The position numbers were made by a program, and so were the translations under genes. Shown here one piece after another: positions 24,401 through 36,034 of a stretch of DNA of 64,000 nucleotides (the stretch's first letter is position 1; the number at the start of each line of letters is the position of its first letter). Source of the DNA: Phycomyces nitens (lineage: Eukaryota; Mucoromycota; Mucoromycetes; Mucorales; Phycomycetaceae). Under the pieces are notes generated by a model. That model did no database searches. It saw only the letters and a program-made list of their open reading frames with translations, and was not told where the DNA came from. The stretch lies in contig JAHRBC010000003.1 in assembly GCA_022702545.1 (NCBI GenBank), positions 4,588,001 to 4,652,000 of the forward strand, in the 5' to 3' direction.

Positions 24401-24801
24401 TCTACTATCGTATCTGGTACGTTGGGCAGGTCGGCAGCCCAGGCCCTAATAGCATTTGGAGATAGTTTTGTTCCTCGAGGTGTCTGTTCCAAAAGGTCGT
24501 TCTGCTCTGCCAGCGAGGCCATCGTCAATGGGCAGACAGGAGGACTTTGTAATACATCTTTAGCGGGTCGGTCAAAGAGATCATCCTCTTGTGCTACATT
24601 CAGCTTGTAGTCCTCGTCTTTTATGTCCGACAGGCTCGTGGTAGGGCTAGGCAGGTCTGTATCGACATCCTTATGGCTGGATTCTACGGAGACGCGGGGT
24701 AGCTCTACAGGGTGGTGCGATTGAGGTGCTTGGATTGAGGCAGTGGGCGAAAGAGTAGGAGGAGTGTTTGCTGGCGTTGGTGCTGCCATTGGTGCTGCCA
24801 T
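21460..24801 (-). CDS. TMCO4/Mil1-family membrane alpha/beta hydrolase (DUF726)
   Basis: Six exons: 24801-24153, 24108-23470, 23411-23403, 23326-23230, 23165-22337 and 22275-21460; 1012 residues. After a variable acidic N-terminus comes a conserved helical part, then a Gly/Ala-rich double membrane hairpin (RYVMIGLATIGGGLILGLSA, GSAGFLGGTASIALITSG). The hydrolase domain has GYSLGAR as nucleophile elbow (GxSxG) and VALFGTPVSAS, WLLGFLFRAS and GHLSYRLTMPKLL downstream, as in human TMCO4 and yeast Mil1. The C-terminal 270 residues are Ser/Thr-rich. Intron 1 (24152-24109) is GC-AG (AAG|GCAAGT). Exon 3 is nine bases; it restores the GGRIG turn before MNKRMKTI. The substrate is unknown; yeast Mil1 binds the AP-1B clathrin adaptor. 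Confidence 0.93.
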
Positions 24802-25422
24802 TGCGAAATGAGGAATGATTGACCCGGCCGACAAGTGAATGAGAGGCGATCTCAAAGAGAAGAAGAAGAGTAAAAGGAATAGTGGTTGCAGGACACGCCA
24901 AGATAAGGAAAGGCGGGGGTTTTTTTGTTGTTGTATATTTCACTCTGTATATCTCTAGTGCACAAACGCCAAAATTAGCCTGTGTCTCAAAAATAGAACT
25001 TCTCCGATGAGTATTAAAAATACAATCTATTTTAATGAATTGCAAGACCATTTGTGGAGTACACAGCAGATGTTCATTAATGAAGTACCTTATTTTGGCC
25101 ATAATAATTACATGAATTTATTTTTTTGTAAGATAACTAGGCACCAAACTATCCAAGTACGGATTCATTTGTTCTACGGAACCCTTTGCATCACACAAGC
25201 AGACTTGGCAGTATGCTAGATAGCTACAGTGTGACACCTCTTGTGATTTATTATTAAAAGTCTTGATTTTACATGAAGAAAATGCATCTTTAATATGCCT
25301 GAATTGACTCTGTAGCTTACTAAAGTTTTGTAATTTAATAAAGACAGGTTTCTGTAAAAGACCAGGGGGGTATTTATCTTTTTATACTTTTTTTCCAACA
25401 TTTCCTTGTGTTTAACCAGCTA
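24802..25422. other. Upstream region of the TMCO4-like gene and AT-rich DNA
   Basis: CT-rich on the coding strand near 24850-24920. No gene seen. Confidence 0.5.
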
Positions 25423-26075
25423 TACTCTACCAGAGCATCTTGAGATTGAAACAGGCTTTAAGGATTTAACGATATAATGAATGTCATATACCAGCTATAC
25501 AATTTCATGTAGAAATACAAGTATAATACAGACATTTACATTTACATTTGCATTCATACAATCAGAAAACAAAATACTGGCTCCATTGGCCAATAATCAA
25601 CTCCAACAATCAAGCCAAATATTTATATTTTTATATATATAAAGAAGGACTACAAGTTCTTTAATCTAGTCGATCTGCTTATATTAAAAGCAAGGTTTTA
25701 ATGCTATTGATAATTCCAGTATATCTGTTTTATATGAATTTTTGAATCAAGTTTTAAAAATAATGGCTTCAAAGAGGTCTATACCAATAAATAAACTGGT
25801 TCAATATCTTTTGAAATATTATAATGAACCTTTAACCCAAAGATATTATACGATCAAAGTTGAAGCAAAGAAAATATCAGATCAACTTGAGCAGGTTATA
25901 ATTAAAGAGAAACAAAAAAATGTCATTTTGCTTGGAGTATCAACCAAAGATATTGAATCTTTTGGTGAAAATGATAATTACAGCATTACCTGTGGTTATC
26001 AGGCTGTTTCCAGTTTATTTTTTATGTTTGATCACCCAAGAGTCTCTAAACAGTTTGCAACGTATTTCTTGGATG
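25423..26075 (+). repeat. Dispersed repeat family, copy B (longer copy)
   Basis: Second copy of the repeat at 17838-18256. It retains a 250-base segment absent from copy A and carries an open frame (separate entry). Similarity covers both flanks of that frame, so the frame belongs to the repeat. Confidence 0.8.
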
Positions 26076-26080
26076 CTTAG
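25763..26080 (+). CDS. Unknown ORF carried by the dispersed repeat
   Basis: Open from an ATG at 25763 to TAG at 26080, 105 residues, starting MASKRSIPINKLVQYLLKYY. It is Lys, Ile and Gln rich, with no signal peptide or known motif that I can see. The upstream part of the repeat is also partly open in other frames, so this may be the tail of a longer degraded protein. The deleted copy A lost most of the frame. It could be the coding part of an undescribed repeat, or chance. Function unknown. Confidence 0.35.
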   Translation: MASKRSIPINKLVQYLLKYYNEPLTQRYYTIKVEAKKISDQLEQVIIKEKQKNVILLGVSTKDIESFGENDNYSITCGYQAVSSLFFMFDHPRVSKQFATYFLDA

Positions 26081-27693
26081 TAAACGTTGTGTGAATTAAT
26101 AATGATCGATAGTTGCAAAGTGACTATTAAAAAAAAGACTATAAAGAATTGGTTGAGCATCTTGTTACCATTTTTTTTTCCATTTTCCAATAATGTAGTC
26201 TTCTCCTTGGTTTTTAACTAGAGTAAACAGCATCAACTCAATTGATATTGGACTCTAGAACATTTGGAATGTATTGAATAATAGAGGGTTTGGTAAATAA
26301 TCAAAAAATCATTCAAGTTTGACTAGGCAAAAAAACACTACCTTAATAGGATATTTGTGTAACAAAAAAGTGAAACTTGCCTTTTTAGGCCTACCAAAAT
26401 ATCGATTTTTTGGTTCTATAAGCAAAATATCAATTGATACAAGTTTTTAACATTATAAGAGTATATAAAGGCTTTTGTAAATAATAATTATATATTCCTT
26501 GTTAATACATCTCTTAAATATACCCTATACTGTTATTTTACCAAAAAAAAGCCACCAGAACTGACAAAACAGTCAGCAAGAAGATGTATTTTCAAATATA
26601 CAATCGCTATTTTTCACAAAAAATCTCATTTTTTTTGGAAAATAATTTGAAACAATCCAAAGACCATGGCTTCCTTTTTTAGGTAGGAGGATATTTTGAT
26701 AATGTACCAAACCCTCTAATATCTTATTGTAGCCCTGTATAAACATGTGGTATTAAGGATGATTATAAGCCACTAAGTTTTGGTATATCGTTCTAGTATG
26801 TAGGTATGTTTGTTATACTTTTAGGCAGAGAGAAATGGATAGATGAGGAGATACTACACTTTATCCAAGTCAAAACACTTGAGAATAAGAAATAAATAAA
26901 TATCGTCCTTGTTTAAAAATAACTAAATGGAGCTCAGATGCACTGAGACCAGCAAGAAATGTATACCTACACAAAGATATAAATATTTGCCATGCTTAGT
27001 ACATCTGAAATGAAGCGAGCAAGCACAAGAGGATCTTGTAAATATGATCCCAGGGATTATGGCACTGGTTTATAAGAGATTCAAACCAAACACTATTAAT
27101 ATTTTGTTAGAAGCAAATAATAAACTTCAATGCGATAAAATAAATGTTTGCCATGAGCCTAGTAATCCATAAAGGTTTATAACCCTCTATGAAGTATCAG
27201 TAAATCAATAAAACTCTTTACTCTCAAAAAAAAGATGTCTGAGAGTACTCTTATTTAATAGATTATACATGAATTTTCATGTTGAATTCTAATGGCTAAC
27301 CAGCACAACACTCTTTTATCATTTTATAGGCAAATATTAAAAGTGACAAACAAGAATATGGGTATTAAGCAAAATCAACGTGAACTTGCAAGACAAGAAG
27401 CAGGACTATTGATTATAAAATTCAAGTGATAGTACCAATAAATATTGAGAGAATACATGTTTTTTTTTAAATGTCTTTGCTTGACTACTAAACATAACCC
27501 ATAAATATGTTCATGGCCTGTGAAATTCATTGGAGTTTACAGTGGATGCTTGAATTGTATCGGACTATGAAAAATGTTTCTTTTATTTCTTCCACTTGAT
27601 GTATTAGAGAAAAATTGCACGTGACCTTAGTCACACTGTCCGCCAGTGTAGGAGGTCATCCTATTATCATTTTGAAGAACACATCTATCCAGT
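26076..27693. other. AT-rich intergenic DNA before RPS27
   Basis: Contains an imperfect inverted repeat (26283-26310 with 26695-26722) and a TA-flanked CCCTG end at about 26736-26743, probably a decayed TIR element. No gene seen. Confidence 0.45.
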
Positions 27694-28391
27694 ATGACTG
27701 TAAGTTAAAAAATCCTAAAGACGTGTTATATAATAAAGAAAGAGAGAGGGAGAATATATAATCAGCACTATTATTATAATCCACGGATGGATTGATAGAT
27801 GAATGGATTGATGGGTATTTTTGTGGATGTTTTTTGGTAGTATAGATAAAATTCTATAGATCTAGTCATTATACAAAATTGAAAAAATGGGCATAATCAT
27901 CACACAAAATACATGCAATTGGATTAAGCGAATGGGGTTCATTGATTAGTTCAAGAACACTATTTCATCATAAACAATCTAAACATCAAATCACTCATCA
28001 AACGCGTCTTATAGTTGGCTGTTGATCTTTTGAACCCTTCTGTTGAGCACGAGAAGCGTTCCCACAAGCTTAAGCGTTTGGTTCAATCGCCAAACTCCTA
28101 CTTCATGGATGTCAAGTGCCCAGGTAAGAGTCACTTTATATAAATGGAAATCCAAGGCCTTTTTTTAACTTTGTTGCATTTCAAGGATGTCTTAACATCA
28201 GCACTGTGTTCTCCCATGCCCAGACTGTTGTCCTTTGCTCCTCCTGCGGAACTGTCTTGTGCCAGCCCACTGGTGGTAAAGCCCGTTTGACCGAAGGTAA
28301 GAAATAGAAATGAAATACTATTGAGATATGTGTATCTTGGGCCTAAAGACATTGTTATCTAGGTTCTTCTTTCCGCAGAAAGGCCAACTAA
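27694..28391 (+). CDS. RPS27: 40S ribosomal protein S27 (eS27)
   Basis: Four exons: 27694-27699, 28015-28123, 28186-28296 and 28363-28391; 84 residues, the same length as human S27. The protein reads M-T-L-A-V-D-L-L, then [20 protein letters not shown], then the zinc ribbon CPGC ... CSSC, then [12 protein letters not shown] and SFRRKAN. All of this is highly conserved. The first coding exon is only six bases (Met-Thr), followed by a 315-base intron, the longest found in this window; the ATG was found by looking for ATG plus GTAAGT in the right phase. Long first introns after the ATG are common in fungal ribosomal protein genes and often hold regulatory sequence. Confidence 0.95.
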
Positions 28392-28611
28392 GATTGTCTG
28401 CTATTTGGCAAGGTTTCTTTTATAAAATAAAATAAAATAAACAAGCAAGTGGCCTTGTGCGTACAATTCATCATCATCACCATCTTTTTTTTAAAAAAAA
28501 AAAACCAAAAGGAGCGTTTAATTTGTAAAGCAAGTGAGTATAAGATGTATGCGTGTATATTAAATGATGTGGTACGTTTCATTTTTCATTTCAATTGAGA
28601 ATGAAGTACAA

Positions 28612-30549
28612 TTAGTTTTGAGTGGCTCCATAATATTTGTCTCCAAAGCCATTATCAGCAAGTGGACTAGAGGATAATTGAGCTTGGTCAAGTACCATGA
28701 GTCTATCGCTCTGTTGATGTCCTCGAGAAACCTGCAATGGTCTGTGTTTCTTGTTGGTTAGCTGGCGACGAACGACGCGGATCTTGTTGCGAACTAGAAA
28801 AGTGTTTAGGGTGATATATATGTGTATGTTGGAATTGTTATATGGCTTACCATCAATATAAACATCAGTCTCGTCAATGATTTCCTATTGAGAGTATTAG
28901 ATGAGCTGTCCGTTAGAGCTCAAGAGTCTTACTTCTCCAATTAGCTCTTCAATAACATCTTCGAGGGTAATGATGCCAAGACCACCAGATTCTCCTCCAG
29001 GATCAGCAGAAACCAGGGCCATATGACCTATATAGACAGAGAAATATTAAAGAAACAATAAATATTTTTATGATATGATTTTTTTTTCTTTTACTTTTGC
29101 CTTCTTGGAAATAATTAAGGATATCAAGACAACTGGTATCTGGACCTGTCTCGGGAAGTGTACTGATCGGCAATTCCTTGACAGGACGGGCATCTTCAGG
29201 GTCGTAGGTAATCAACCGTTTGGTCAACAGCATTCCGACCAAGTTTCCATTATCATTGGGTGCATGTATAGGAATACGAGAGTAGCCAGCCGAAAGGATC
29301 TATTGCAGTAAAGAGTCAGCAAAGGTGCCTTTATCTTTTTGAGGTCAAAAGAAGAAGAAATGTCTAATTCTGGCTCAACTTGCCTTATCGACCAGAATCT
29401 CGTCCAAGATGTCCTCGGTACAGAGAGTAAATACATCTGAAATAGGTGTCATAATCTGTGATACTGGCTTTGAGCGCAGATCAAGCACCGCTCCAATAAT
29501 GGTTACTTCATCCAATGTCAGAGCCTCTGCATCGGATGAATTGCCAGACTGGTGCAAGGAGACAAGAGACTTGAGACCTTTGTAAATGAAATTAGAGATC
29601 ATTGATCTATATATATATATATATATATATATGTCTGGAGAGAGCCTATTCTTACCGGCTTTTTTATAGACAGTTCCATGCGATTCTCCAAGGAAATAGT
29701 CAAGGAGAAGAGCAGTAGGATAGGCAATAGGGTACATGATATACATAAGAATGACCATCATCCTACACATAACATTCATTTCTCTGATTTCCTTGGCTTC
29801 TTTCTCTTTAGTCTTACCATGCAGTTTGTGCACCGATAGCCAAACCATGACGGACACAAATGGCTTTATAATAATTAATACATATTCTCATCAATGTAGG
29901 ACAGGAGTAACGACTTACATTGAGGAATTACTCTGTAAAAGATAAATGAATTCATATTAATTAATAAATAAATGTAGGCATTGTTGCTAGGCAACAGAAC
30001 TTTAGGATTTCTGGAAAAACCAAAAACTTACTCGCCAAAGATCACAATCAGAGCGGTGGAAAGTACGACCGCTTGCCAGCCACCGCCAATCACACCATGT
30101 AAAATGATCGGCAGAGTCTCATTGATCACCACATTGGATAATAACAATGTCACCAAAACCCAGTGTTTTCCGCGTTCCAGGAGGTCCAATACAGTCTGTG
30201 CATTTTTACGCTCAGTTGCAGTGCCGGTGTCTACGAGAACATGAAGGTTTGTCTCGTCAAGTCCCATCAGCCCAAGTGTCAAACCTATGGATTTTATGGG
30301 GATCAATACAGGCATGTATCCCTATAGACATTTTTCTTATTTCTTGTTACCTGCAAAAACACCACCTAGCAACACGAGAAAAATAACAATTACAATCTTT
30401 TCCCAAAAAGAGGCCGATTGGACAGATAAATTTGGTTGGCTGCCATTGCTGAATGAGACAATAGGTTGAGCAACCACGACTGATATAATTGAAGTTATTG
30501 AAAAGGCAAGTATTCTGAGAGAGTTAACTTGTGTGGCAGAGATCGCCAT
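28612..30549 (-). CDS. CNNM/Mam3-type membrane protein (DUF21 plus CBS pair)
   Basis: Ten exons: 30549-30351, 30284-30032, 29932-29919, 29863-29818, 29762-29656, 29577-29384, 29299-29095, 29027-28933, 28884-28851 and 28793-28612; 442 residues. A hydrophobic N-terminus (likely signal peptide) is followed by the DUF21 membrane domain: [56 protein letters not shown]. Then come two CBS domains ([14 protein letters not shown] ... [30 protein letters not shown] ... [20 protein letters not shown]). Yeast Mam3 is vacuolar and affects manganese; CNNM proteins handle Mg2+. Exon 3 is a 14-base micro-exon that completes GEVIPQS. Intron 6 (29383-29300) is GC-AG (AAG|GCAAGT). Phases agree throughout. Confidence 0.93.
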
Positions 30550-31820
30550 GAGACAAGAGGTAGAAAAAAAGTAAGAAAAGACCAAAAGCAAAATAGATCT
30601 TCTGGCAGGAATTTAACTCTTTGCCCTCAAAATCCTGTCTCCATTTAAGTCTCCGATTATCTCGGCTTGTACAGCAGGGAAATTATTTGACAAAGGATAT
30701 AAATCATGATGCCTGTGGACATTCTTATATCTTTTATAAGTAGCCTGACCAGTCTCTATTAGAGCAAGAGATGGTCTCAAGGGGACAAGAGTCTATGAAT
30801 TGGGTGATGATTTTCAAAAGGATTCATGGTATCATGAGCAAGGCCCTGAGGGAAAAAACCAGAATCTAAAATGATGTGTATATTTATAAATACCATCTCC
30901 ATGCTGTAAAGGACTATAAAATGTTGGTCGGTCATCATTGCCATACTTTCTGAAATACAACCCCCCAAGAACAAGATGTTCTCTTTACATTGTCTCCCAT
31001 GGTCTCTTGATTCAAGATATATATATGTATATGTATATATATTTTTTGGTACATTAAGTAACCACAAAATATTAAATTTTTACAACACTGTGAAACGTGT
31101 GAAGCACAATGAAAAGATTTTCATCTCGTAAGATTTCTTGAATTGTTACACCATAAATAACACAATATATAATTGAATCTTTTATTGAATGCTCAAGCTA
31201 GAATTCCCTTGTAAAAAGATGGTGGATTTAATAGACTACTACTAGGAAGATTTTCATAAAACTAATCTTTTTTAACAATTGCCACCGGGACCGGCATTGG
31301 AGTTTGTGCCGATTCCACATTATAAGTTTGGAAAACAAGTATATATAATACAATACATGTCAGAATCTCTTTTTCAACATAAAAAAAAGAGAGAAAGATT
31401 GATTGAAAAACGATCAGGATCATACACATCTTCTTTACATTTCTACCTAAAGCCGACATGTTTGATACAAAATTTAATCTTCACACTTTTATCCTTTAGG
31501 ATCCTCTAGACTTTTACGTCTACTTGTGTCTCGACTATACATGCCATTTTTCTCATGATCACCCATTCAATTCGAAATCCCATTAGAGAGTTTTCCACCA
31601 TTATATATATATACATATATATATATTGATTTGGGTACTACTCAAAAGGCTATTAATATTCTACGCGACTCGTCCATGACCCATTTGTATAATCACACAA
31701 GATAAAACGTGCAAGGACTAAAAGGTATCTTGCCAAAAAAAAACAGTATAATTTTATCCAATTCAGAAACCTACAAAAAATAAAAGTAATAAAAAGCCAA
31801 AGATTGGAATTATTGATTTG
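30550..31820. other. AT-rich intergenic DNA
   Basis: TA-rich runs at 31015-31042 and 31600-31625. No gene seen. Confidence 0.5.
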
Positions 31821-32032
31821 CAGGGTTAGCATAAAATATTGAGCGATTGTAAGATTTCTTATAAGGTGTAAATGAAAGACATGGCTTTAAACTGATCTTG
31901 GTCCTAATGTATAAAAGCAATTGGTTTAGGAATCCATAATAATAAAGTATATCTTGTGCAGTCTATGTAATAAAAGCAACCCATTTATTCAGACTGATCT
32001 TGCAATCACTCAATATCTTTATAGCAGCCCTG
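31821..32032. mobile_element. 212-bp MITE with CAGGG termini
   Basis: It starts CAGGGTTAGCATAAAATATT and ends with the inverse (AATATCTTTATAGCAGCCCTG), followed by TA. The internal sequence matches the right arm of the element at 56596-57654 over almost the whole length (AAGACATGGCTTTAAACTGA, GTCTATGTAATAAAAGCAAC). It is an internally deleted, non-coding member of that family. The left TA has mutated to TG. Confidence 0.8.
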
Positions 32033-34867
32033 TAAAGGTCTTGAGATGTCTGATTATACCAGGACAATGCATCATGAGAAAATATTTCCTGCATTGGGTT
32101 CCAGTACCCACCATTAGAACATAGATATATACATAAACAACTCTTTAATGGTGGAGACTATGTTATTTTACATGCCTTTTATTGATTGATTGATTTGGAT
32201 ATATACATATTTATATATTTATATATATATATTCTTGAACATTTTTATTGTACATTTAGCAGCAATGTAAATGAAAGATGCACAATTTTTTTTAGAAAAA
32301 AATACACCGCCTTATTATTATGATTACTTGTAAAAATCGGTTGATAAGCATTTTTGGCCTTATTTTTGCTAAATAACAACAATATATAATGTCAAGAAAA
32401 TCTAGTCTCTGACTGTTGTATAGATTTATCACGCTGAATATTATCATTAATCAACAGTATTACATGTCTTGATGGTCAATCATTCCATGATTAATTATAG
32501 CTGTTTAATATTTTCTTTTGATGTTGTTACAATACTAAAGAGTTTAATATCAAAAAACCAAGGACTGGTATCCAATTAATATAGAACAAGAACAATATCA
32601 AAGAAAACCTGTAATTTTTGTGCCATAAACACATTATATCTCCAACTGAACTTTGGAGCCATGGACCGATTGGTATATATATATATATATACTATAGAAT
32701 ATGTTTATTAAAAGTGGGGCTATTGATATGCATTGTAAATTATGTTGGGTAAAAAGACATTATATTAAAGATTATTATTGGACTAATCAAAAAGCACTAT
32801 TTTTTTTTTCATCTAGGCAAAGTAAGATGTTGTTCAATGTAGCTTAGAGAATCATCACATAGATAGTTTTAGTAAATATGCACTATAGTCTATAGTAGGC
32901 TTAAAAGCAATAATAAACATAAACATCAAAGAAATTTAGGAGTATCATGCTCCTTTCTTAAAATGTTCAATGGTTTCCATACCATTAAACAGAAAAACGT
33001 ATTGCTAACATATATAATATACCCTGGAGTGGAAGATATTTAAATAATGCGCAAGTCTGGGAATACTGACACAAAGTATTATTATTATTAGTATTATTAT
33101 TATCTTGGTTCTTTGCTGTTTCTCACTTGGTTTTTCTCGTGTTTATTCACATCAATATCGTGTGCTATCTAATACATTTTCAGAATCATAACTATAGTTT
33201 ATTTTTGTTAAAACATGTGTAAAAGTGGTATGCTTTTATCAATAAAAACACGGTATTGTAAGCCATTCGATATCTAATTTTTTTTTAAAAAGTTAAAGTG
33301 TACTCCTCTGTTAAAGAAAGAAATGCAGTAAACGTTTGCCATTAAAACTTTTGCGGTTGCGTAAGCTACATTGGAGAGTTGCTGTTTTGCTTAAAAAAAC
33401 GTTGCAACATATATACTTTAAAGACTGGAAAAATGCTTATTTTAGGTTTACAAAATAGGAGAAAAAGTTTGAAAAGACGTGCGCCAAGTACTAAAGAAAA
33501 GAAAAATATAAAGTCAATGGGCATACCTGTTTCTTCCTTGAACACAGGTTGCACTGGGCCAATTATAGATATACGCTTTAACCAATATCTAACCAACCCA
33601 TACAATGTAGATACTAGAATAATAATAAAAGAAAGAAAAATTGATAAACTGGTAAAGTATGGAAATAAAACTATGGGTTTATGGCTCCTTGCTATTGTTT
33701 TATGCTTTTTATGCATATAATTAGGTAAAACTATCCACTTTCAAGCACAATAGACCCAAAATACCAATAGCCATCACCTCATACATCATATTATTAAATA
33801 GCTTTTTTCTTATTTCTACTTATAAATCGCCAAAAGTTTTTTAAAGAGTTGATGTTCCAATCTAAAGTGTATAGACACATGGAAATTACTAATCTTGACA
33901 CATCTGCAGCCTCAGCATGGGCCAGGATATGATAGTAATTGATAATAAGATATTAGTAGCAGCCGTATTTGTACTTGAATCTCTGCAAAGAAACTTACTT
34001 TCTGGTTACAAACGGGATGTATTAACACATTGTGGCCATTATCTTGGTTCTCAATCTCTAGTGCCACTAATTTCCAAAAAGCACAATTGAGCTTCTCCAA
34101 ACAAAAAAGTGTTGCACAAGCAGGGTTACAAAGCATATGAATCTTTTGAAGCACATTCGCAAAAAAAAAGGATGATGGATTGCTAAATAACTTCTCAACA
34201 GTCTGTTTTGATAGCTCAATATTAACAAGGCCTAATCAATTAAACAGATACATAACACAATATCAAGACCTATTTTTTCTTTGATAAATGATTATAACAA
34301 AATCATATCCTTGATGCCCCTGTCCATTTCATACAATTTTGTCTATATACATCTACTAGCCCATTGCAAACTCACTGTGCTTCTGTATTCTTATACACAA
34401 TGGACATGCTCACATATTTTCTTTTTGGATCAAAATAAAGCAACCCACTCACAAAACGTATAATTTTTCTTTTACAAAAAAAAAGCTTGACGTGCTACAA
34501 AGAATATTTCATTATCTCAACCAATCGATATACAATTCCTTTTCAAGAGTTTAATTCTGTAAGGCATTCAATGATGCACTTTCTGGTAGTGATAATGCTT
34601 CAAAGTATCTGAATGATTGCGAGTGGGTGTATGGTGTATGGGCATGTGAGTTGTAAAATTGATAAAGGATCAGAAGCAAAATGGAAATGTGCGTGCGTGC
34701 GTGTGTGTGTGTGCGTGCGTGCGTGTAGTGTGCGTGCGTGTAGTGTGCGTGAGTGTATAGTGTGCATGCGTGTATGCGTGCTTGTAAGTGTGGGTGTAAA
34801 TGTATAAATGAGACAGACATCAATCGTTAAGATGCTTTCACTGAAAACATAACCAATGTGGTAGTTA
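32033..34867. other. AT-rich intergenic DNA with microsatellite
   Basis: No gene recognised. A plus-strand open frame at 33379-33720 (113 codons, basic) has a mixed composition but an overlapping equal-length frame on the other strand and no known motif. A GTGC/GT microsatellite lies at 34690-34770. Confidence 0.5.
34690..34800. repeat. GTGC/GT microsatellite
   Basis: Runs of GTGCGTGC and GTGTGTGT in the 3' region of the next gene; they create His/Thr-rich frames on the minus strand that are not genes. Confidence 0.85.
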
Positions 34868-36034
34868 CTAGCTTTCTTGGGAAGCTTCTGTTTGCTCATC
34901 CGCAGACTTTGCCAATGGTTTGCGTTTTGCATGCTTTCCTTGACGACTGATTGATATCTTTCCTGAATTGAGATATTCGTTGGCCCATCTGCGAATGGAT
35001 GCTGGACGGTATGTGGAAGATGTTGGCCAGACACTCTTTGCTGCCCTCTCAGAAGCAGCCATCTTTTTGACACCCTGAAGTCTAAATTGTATGTACTGCT
35101 TAACAGCCAAGTGTTTGTGGGATTCATAGGGCTCCCCACTGTTTGGTACGGAACTGACAGATGTACTGGCAGCCAGAGCCTTTTCATTAAGTTTTTCATA
35201 AGCATCTTGAAAGAAGCTGATCTCACTCTTTTTTCTCTCTTCTTTCTCCTTCTTTATCTTTTCTCTTTCCATCTTCTTTTCGACTTTCTCGCGGTGAATC
35301 ACAGTGTCCGTCTCGCCAGATTTAGATTGCTGTGGTATACTGCCCTCCCGCTTCTTGTCTTCAACCGATATATCACTTTCTGCCATTGCAAGTAATGCAG
35401 CCTTGCGTCTGCGCCACAGGGTCGTTCGTGAGTTCTTTTTGTATGTTTCCCGAGTCTTTTTGATTCCTTCAGTCTTTACGCCCAACCGTTCAACGGACCC
35501 TCCTCGTTGCTCAGTTGTGGAAGTCTCGACCTGGGCAACTCCACCAGGAATACTAGAAGAACCAAAAGGCTGTTGGCTATTCTCGACTTGGCGTGCTAGA
35601 GTATCTTTTTGGGTTCTTTGTTCATCTAGATCGCAGGTCATTTTATCTTTTGCCAAACACGGTGACCCGTCTGCACTCATGCGTGGCGTAGTAGTAGTAG
35701 TAGTTGTTGTTGTTGTGGTTGTTGTAGTAGTTGTTGTAGTGATGTTTGTGGGCACATCTACTTCCATTGGTGATGCTGTGGATTCCGGTGTTTTTGATGG
35801 TCTATCTTGGCCTGTTGGTTCCAAATTCGCTAAATTATCAGTGGAATCTCTTTCAAAGATAGGGTTGGCATTGGCAAGCGTGGACCTGATTTTGCCGTCA
35901 TTCAGAACAGGTTCGTCGACAGAGTGGTCTGGAGTATCAATTATCCCTGCATTGGACCTTATTCTACCGTGTTCATCATTGAGCTTTCGCAGTCTCTCTT
36001 GTGCAGCTCTCTTTTGGCGAGTGGGACGTGGCAT
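34868..36034 (-). CDS. Basic nuclear-type protein with transposase-like HTH at its C-terminus
   Basis: One uninterrupted exon, 388 residues, ATG at 36034. The N-terminus is basic (MPRPTRQKRAAQERLRKL). A run of about 18 Thr (codons near 35690-35745) and a long charged coiled region (KVEKKMEREKIKKEKEER) follow. The last 90 residues read AVKQYIQFRLQGVKKMAASE, then RPASIRRWANEYLNSGKISI, then SRQGKHAKRKPL. This resembles the N-terminal helix-turn-helix that precedes the catalytic part in a family of fungal DDE transposase genes (xxFARCIRxWxxxYxxxxxLPxxRxGxH, recalled from memory). Here the protein stops directly after it. Either a truncated element gene or a domesticated DNA-binding protein; the intact frame and long non-transposon N-terminus favour the second. 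Confidence 0.65.
   Translation of the reverse strand: MPRPTRQKRAAQERLRKLNDEHGRIRSNAGIIDTPDHSVDEPVLNDGKIRSTLANANPIFERDSTDNLANLEPTGQDRPSKTPESTASPMEVDVPTNITTTTTTTTTTTTTTTTTTPRMSADGSPCLAKDKMTCDLDEQRTQKDTLARQVENSQQPFGSSSIPGGVAQVETSTTEQRGGSVERLGVKTEGIKKTRETYKKNSRTTLWRRRKAALLAMAESDISVEDKKREGSIPQQSKSGETDTVIHREKVEKKMEREKIKKEKEERKKSEISFFQDAYEKLNEKALAASTSVSSVPNSGEPYESHKHLAVKQYIQFRLQGVKKMAASERAAKSVWPTSSTYRPASIRRWANEYLNSGKISISRQGKHAKRKPLAKSADEQTEASQES

Noticed and set aside
33366..33720. Overlapping frames of 113 and 116 codons on both strands
   Set aside because: No motif, no splice or promoter support; probably chance in low-complexity DNA.
34551..35226. His/Thr-rich minus-strand frames, 90 and 208 codons
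   Set aside because: Created by the GTGC/GT microsatellite and by out-of-frame reading of the 388-residue gene.
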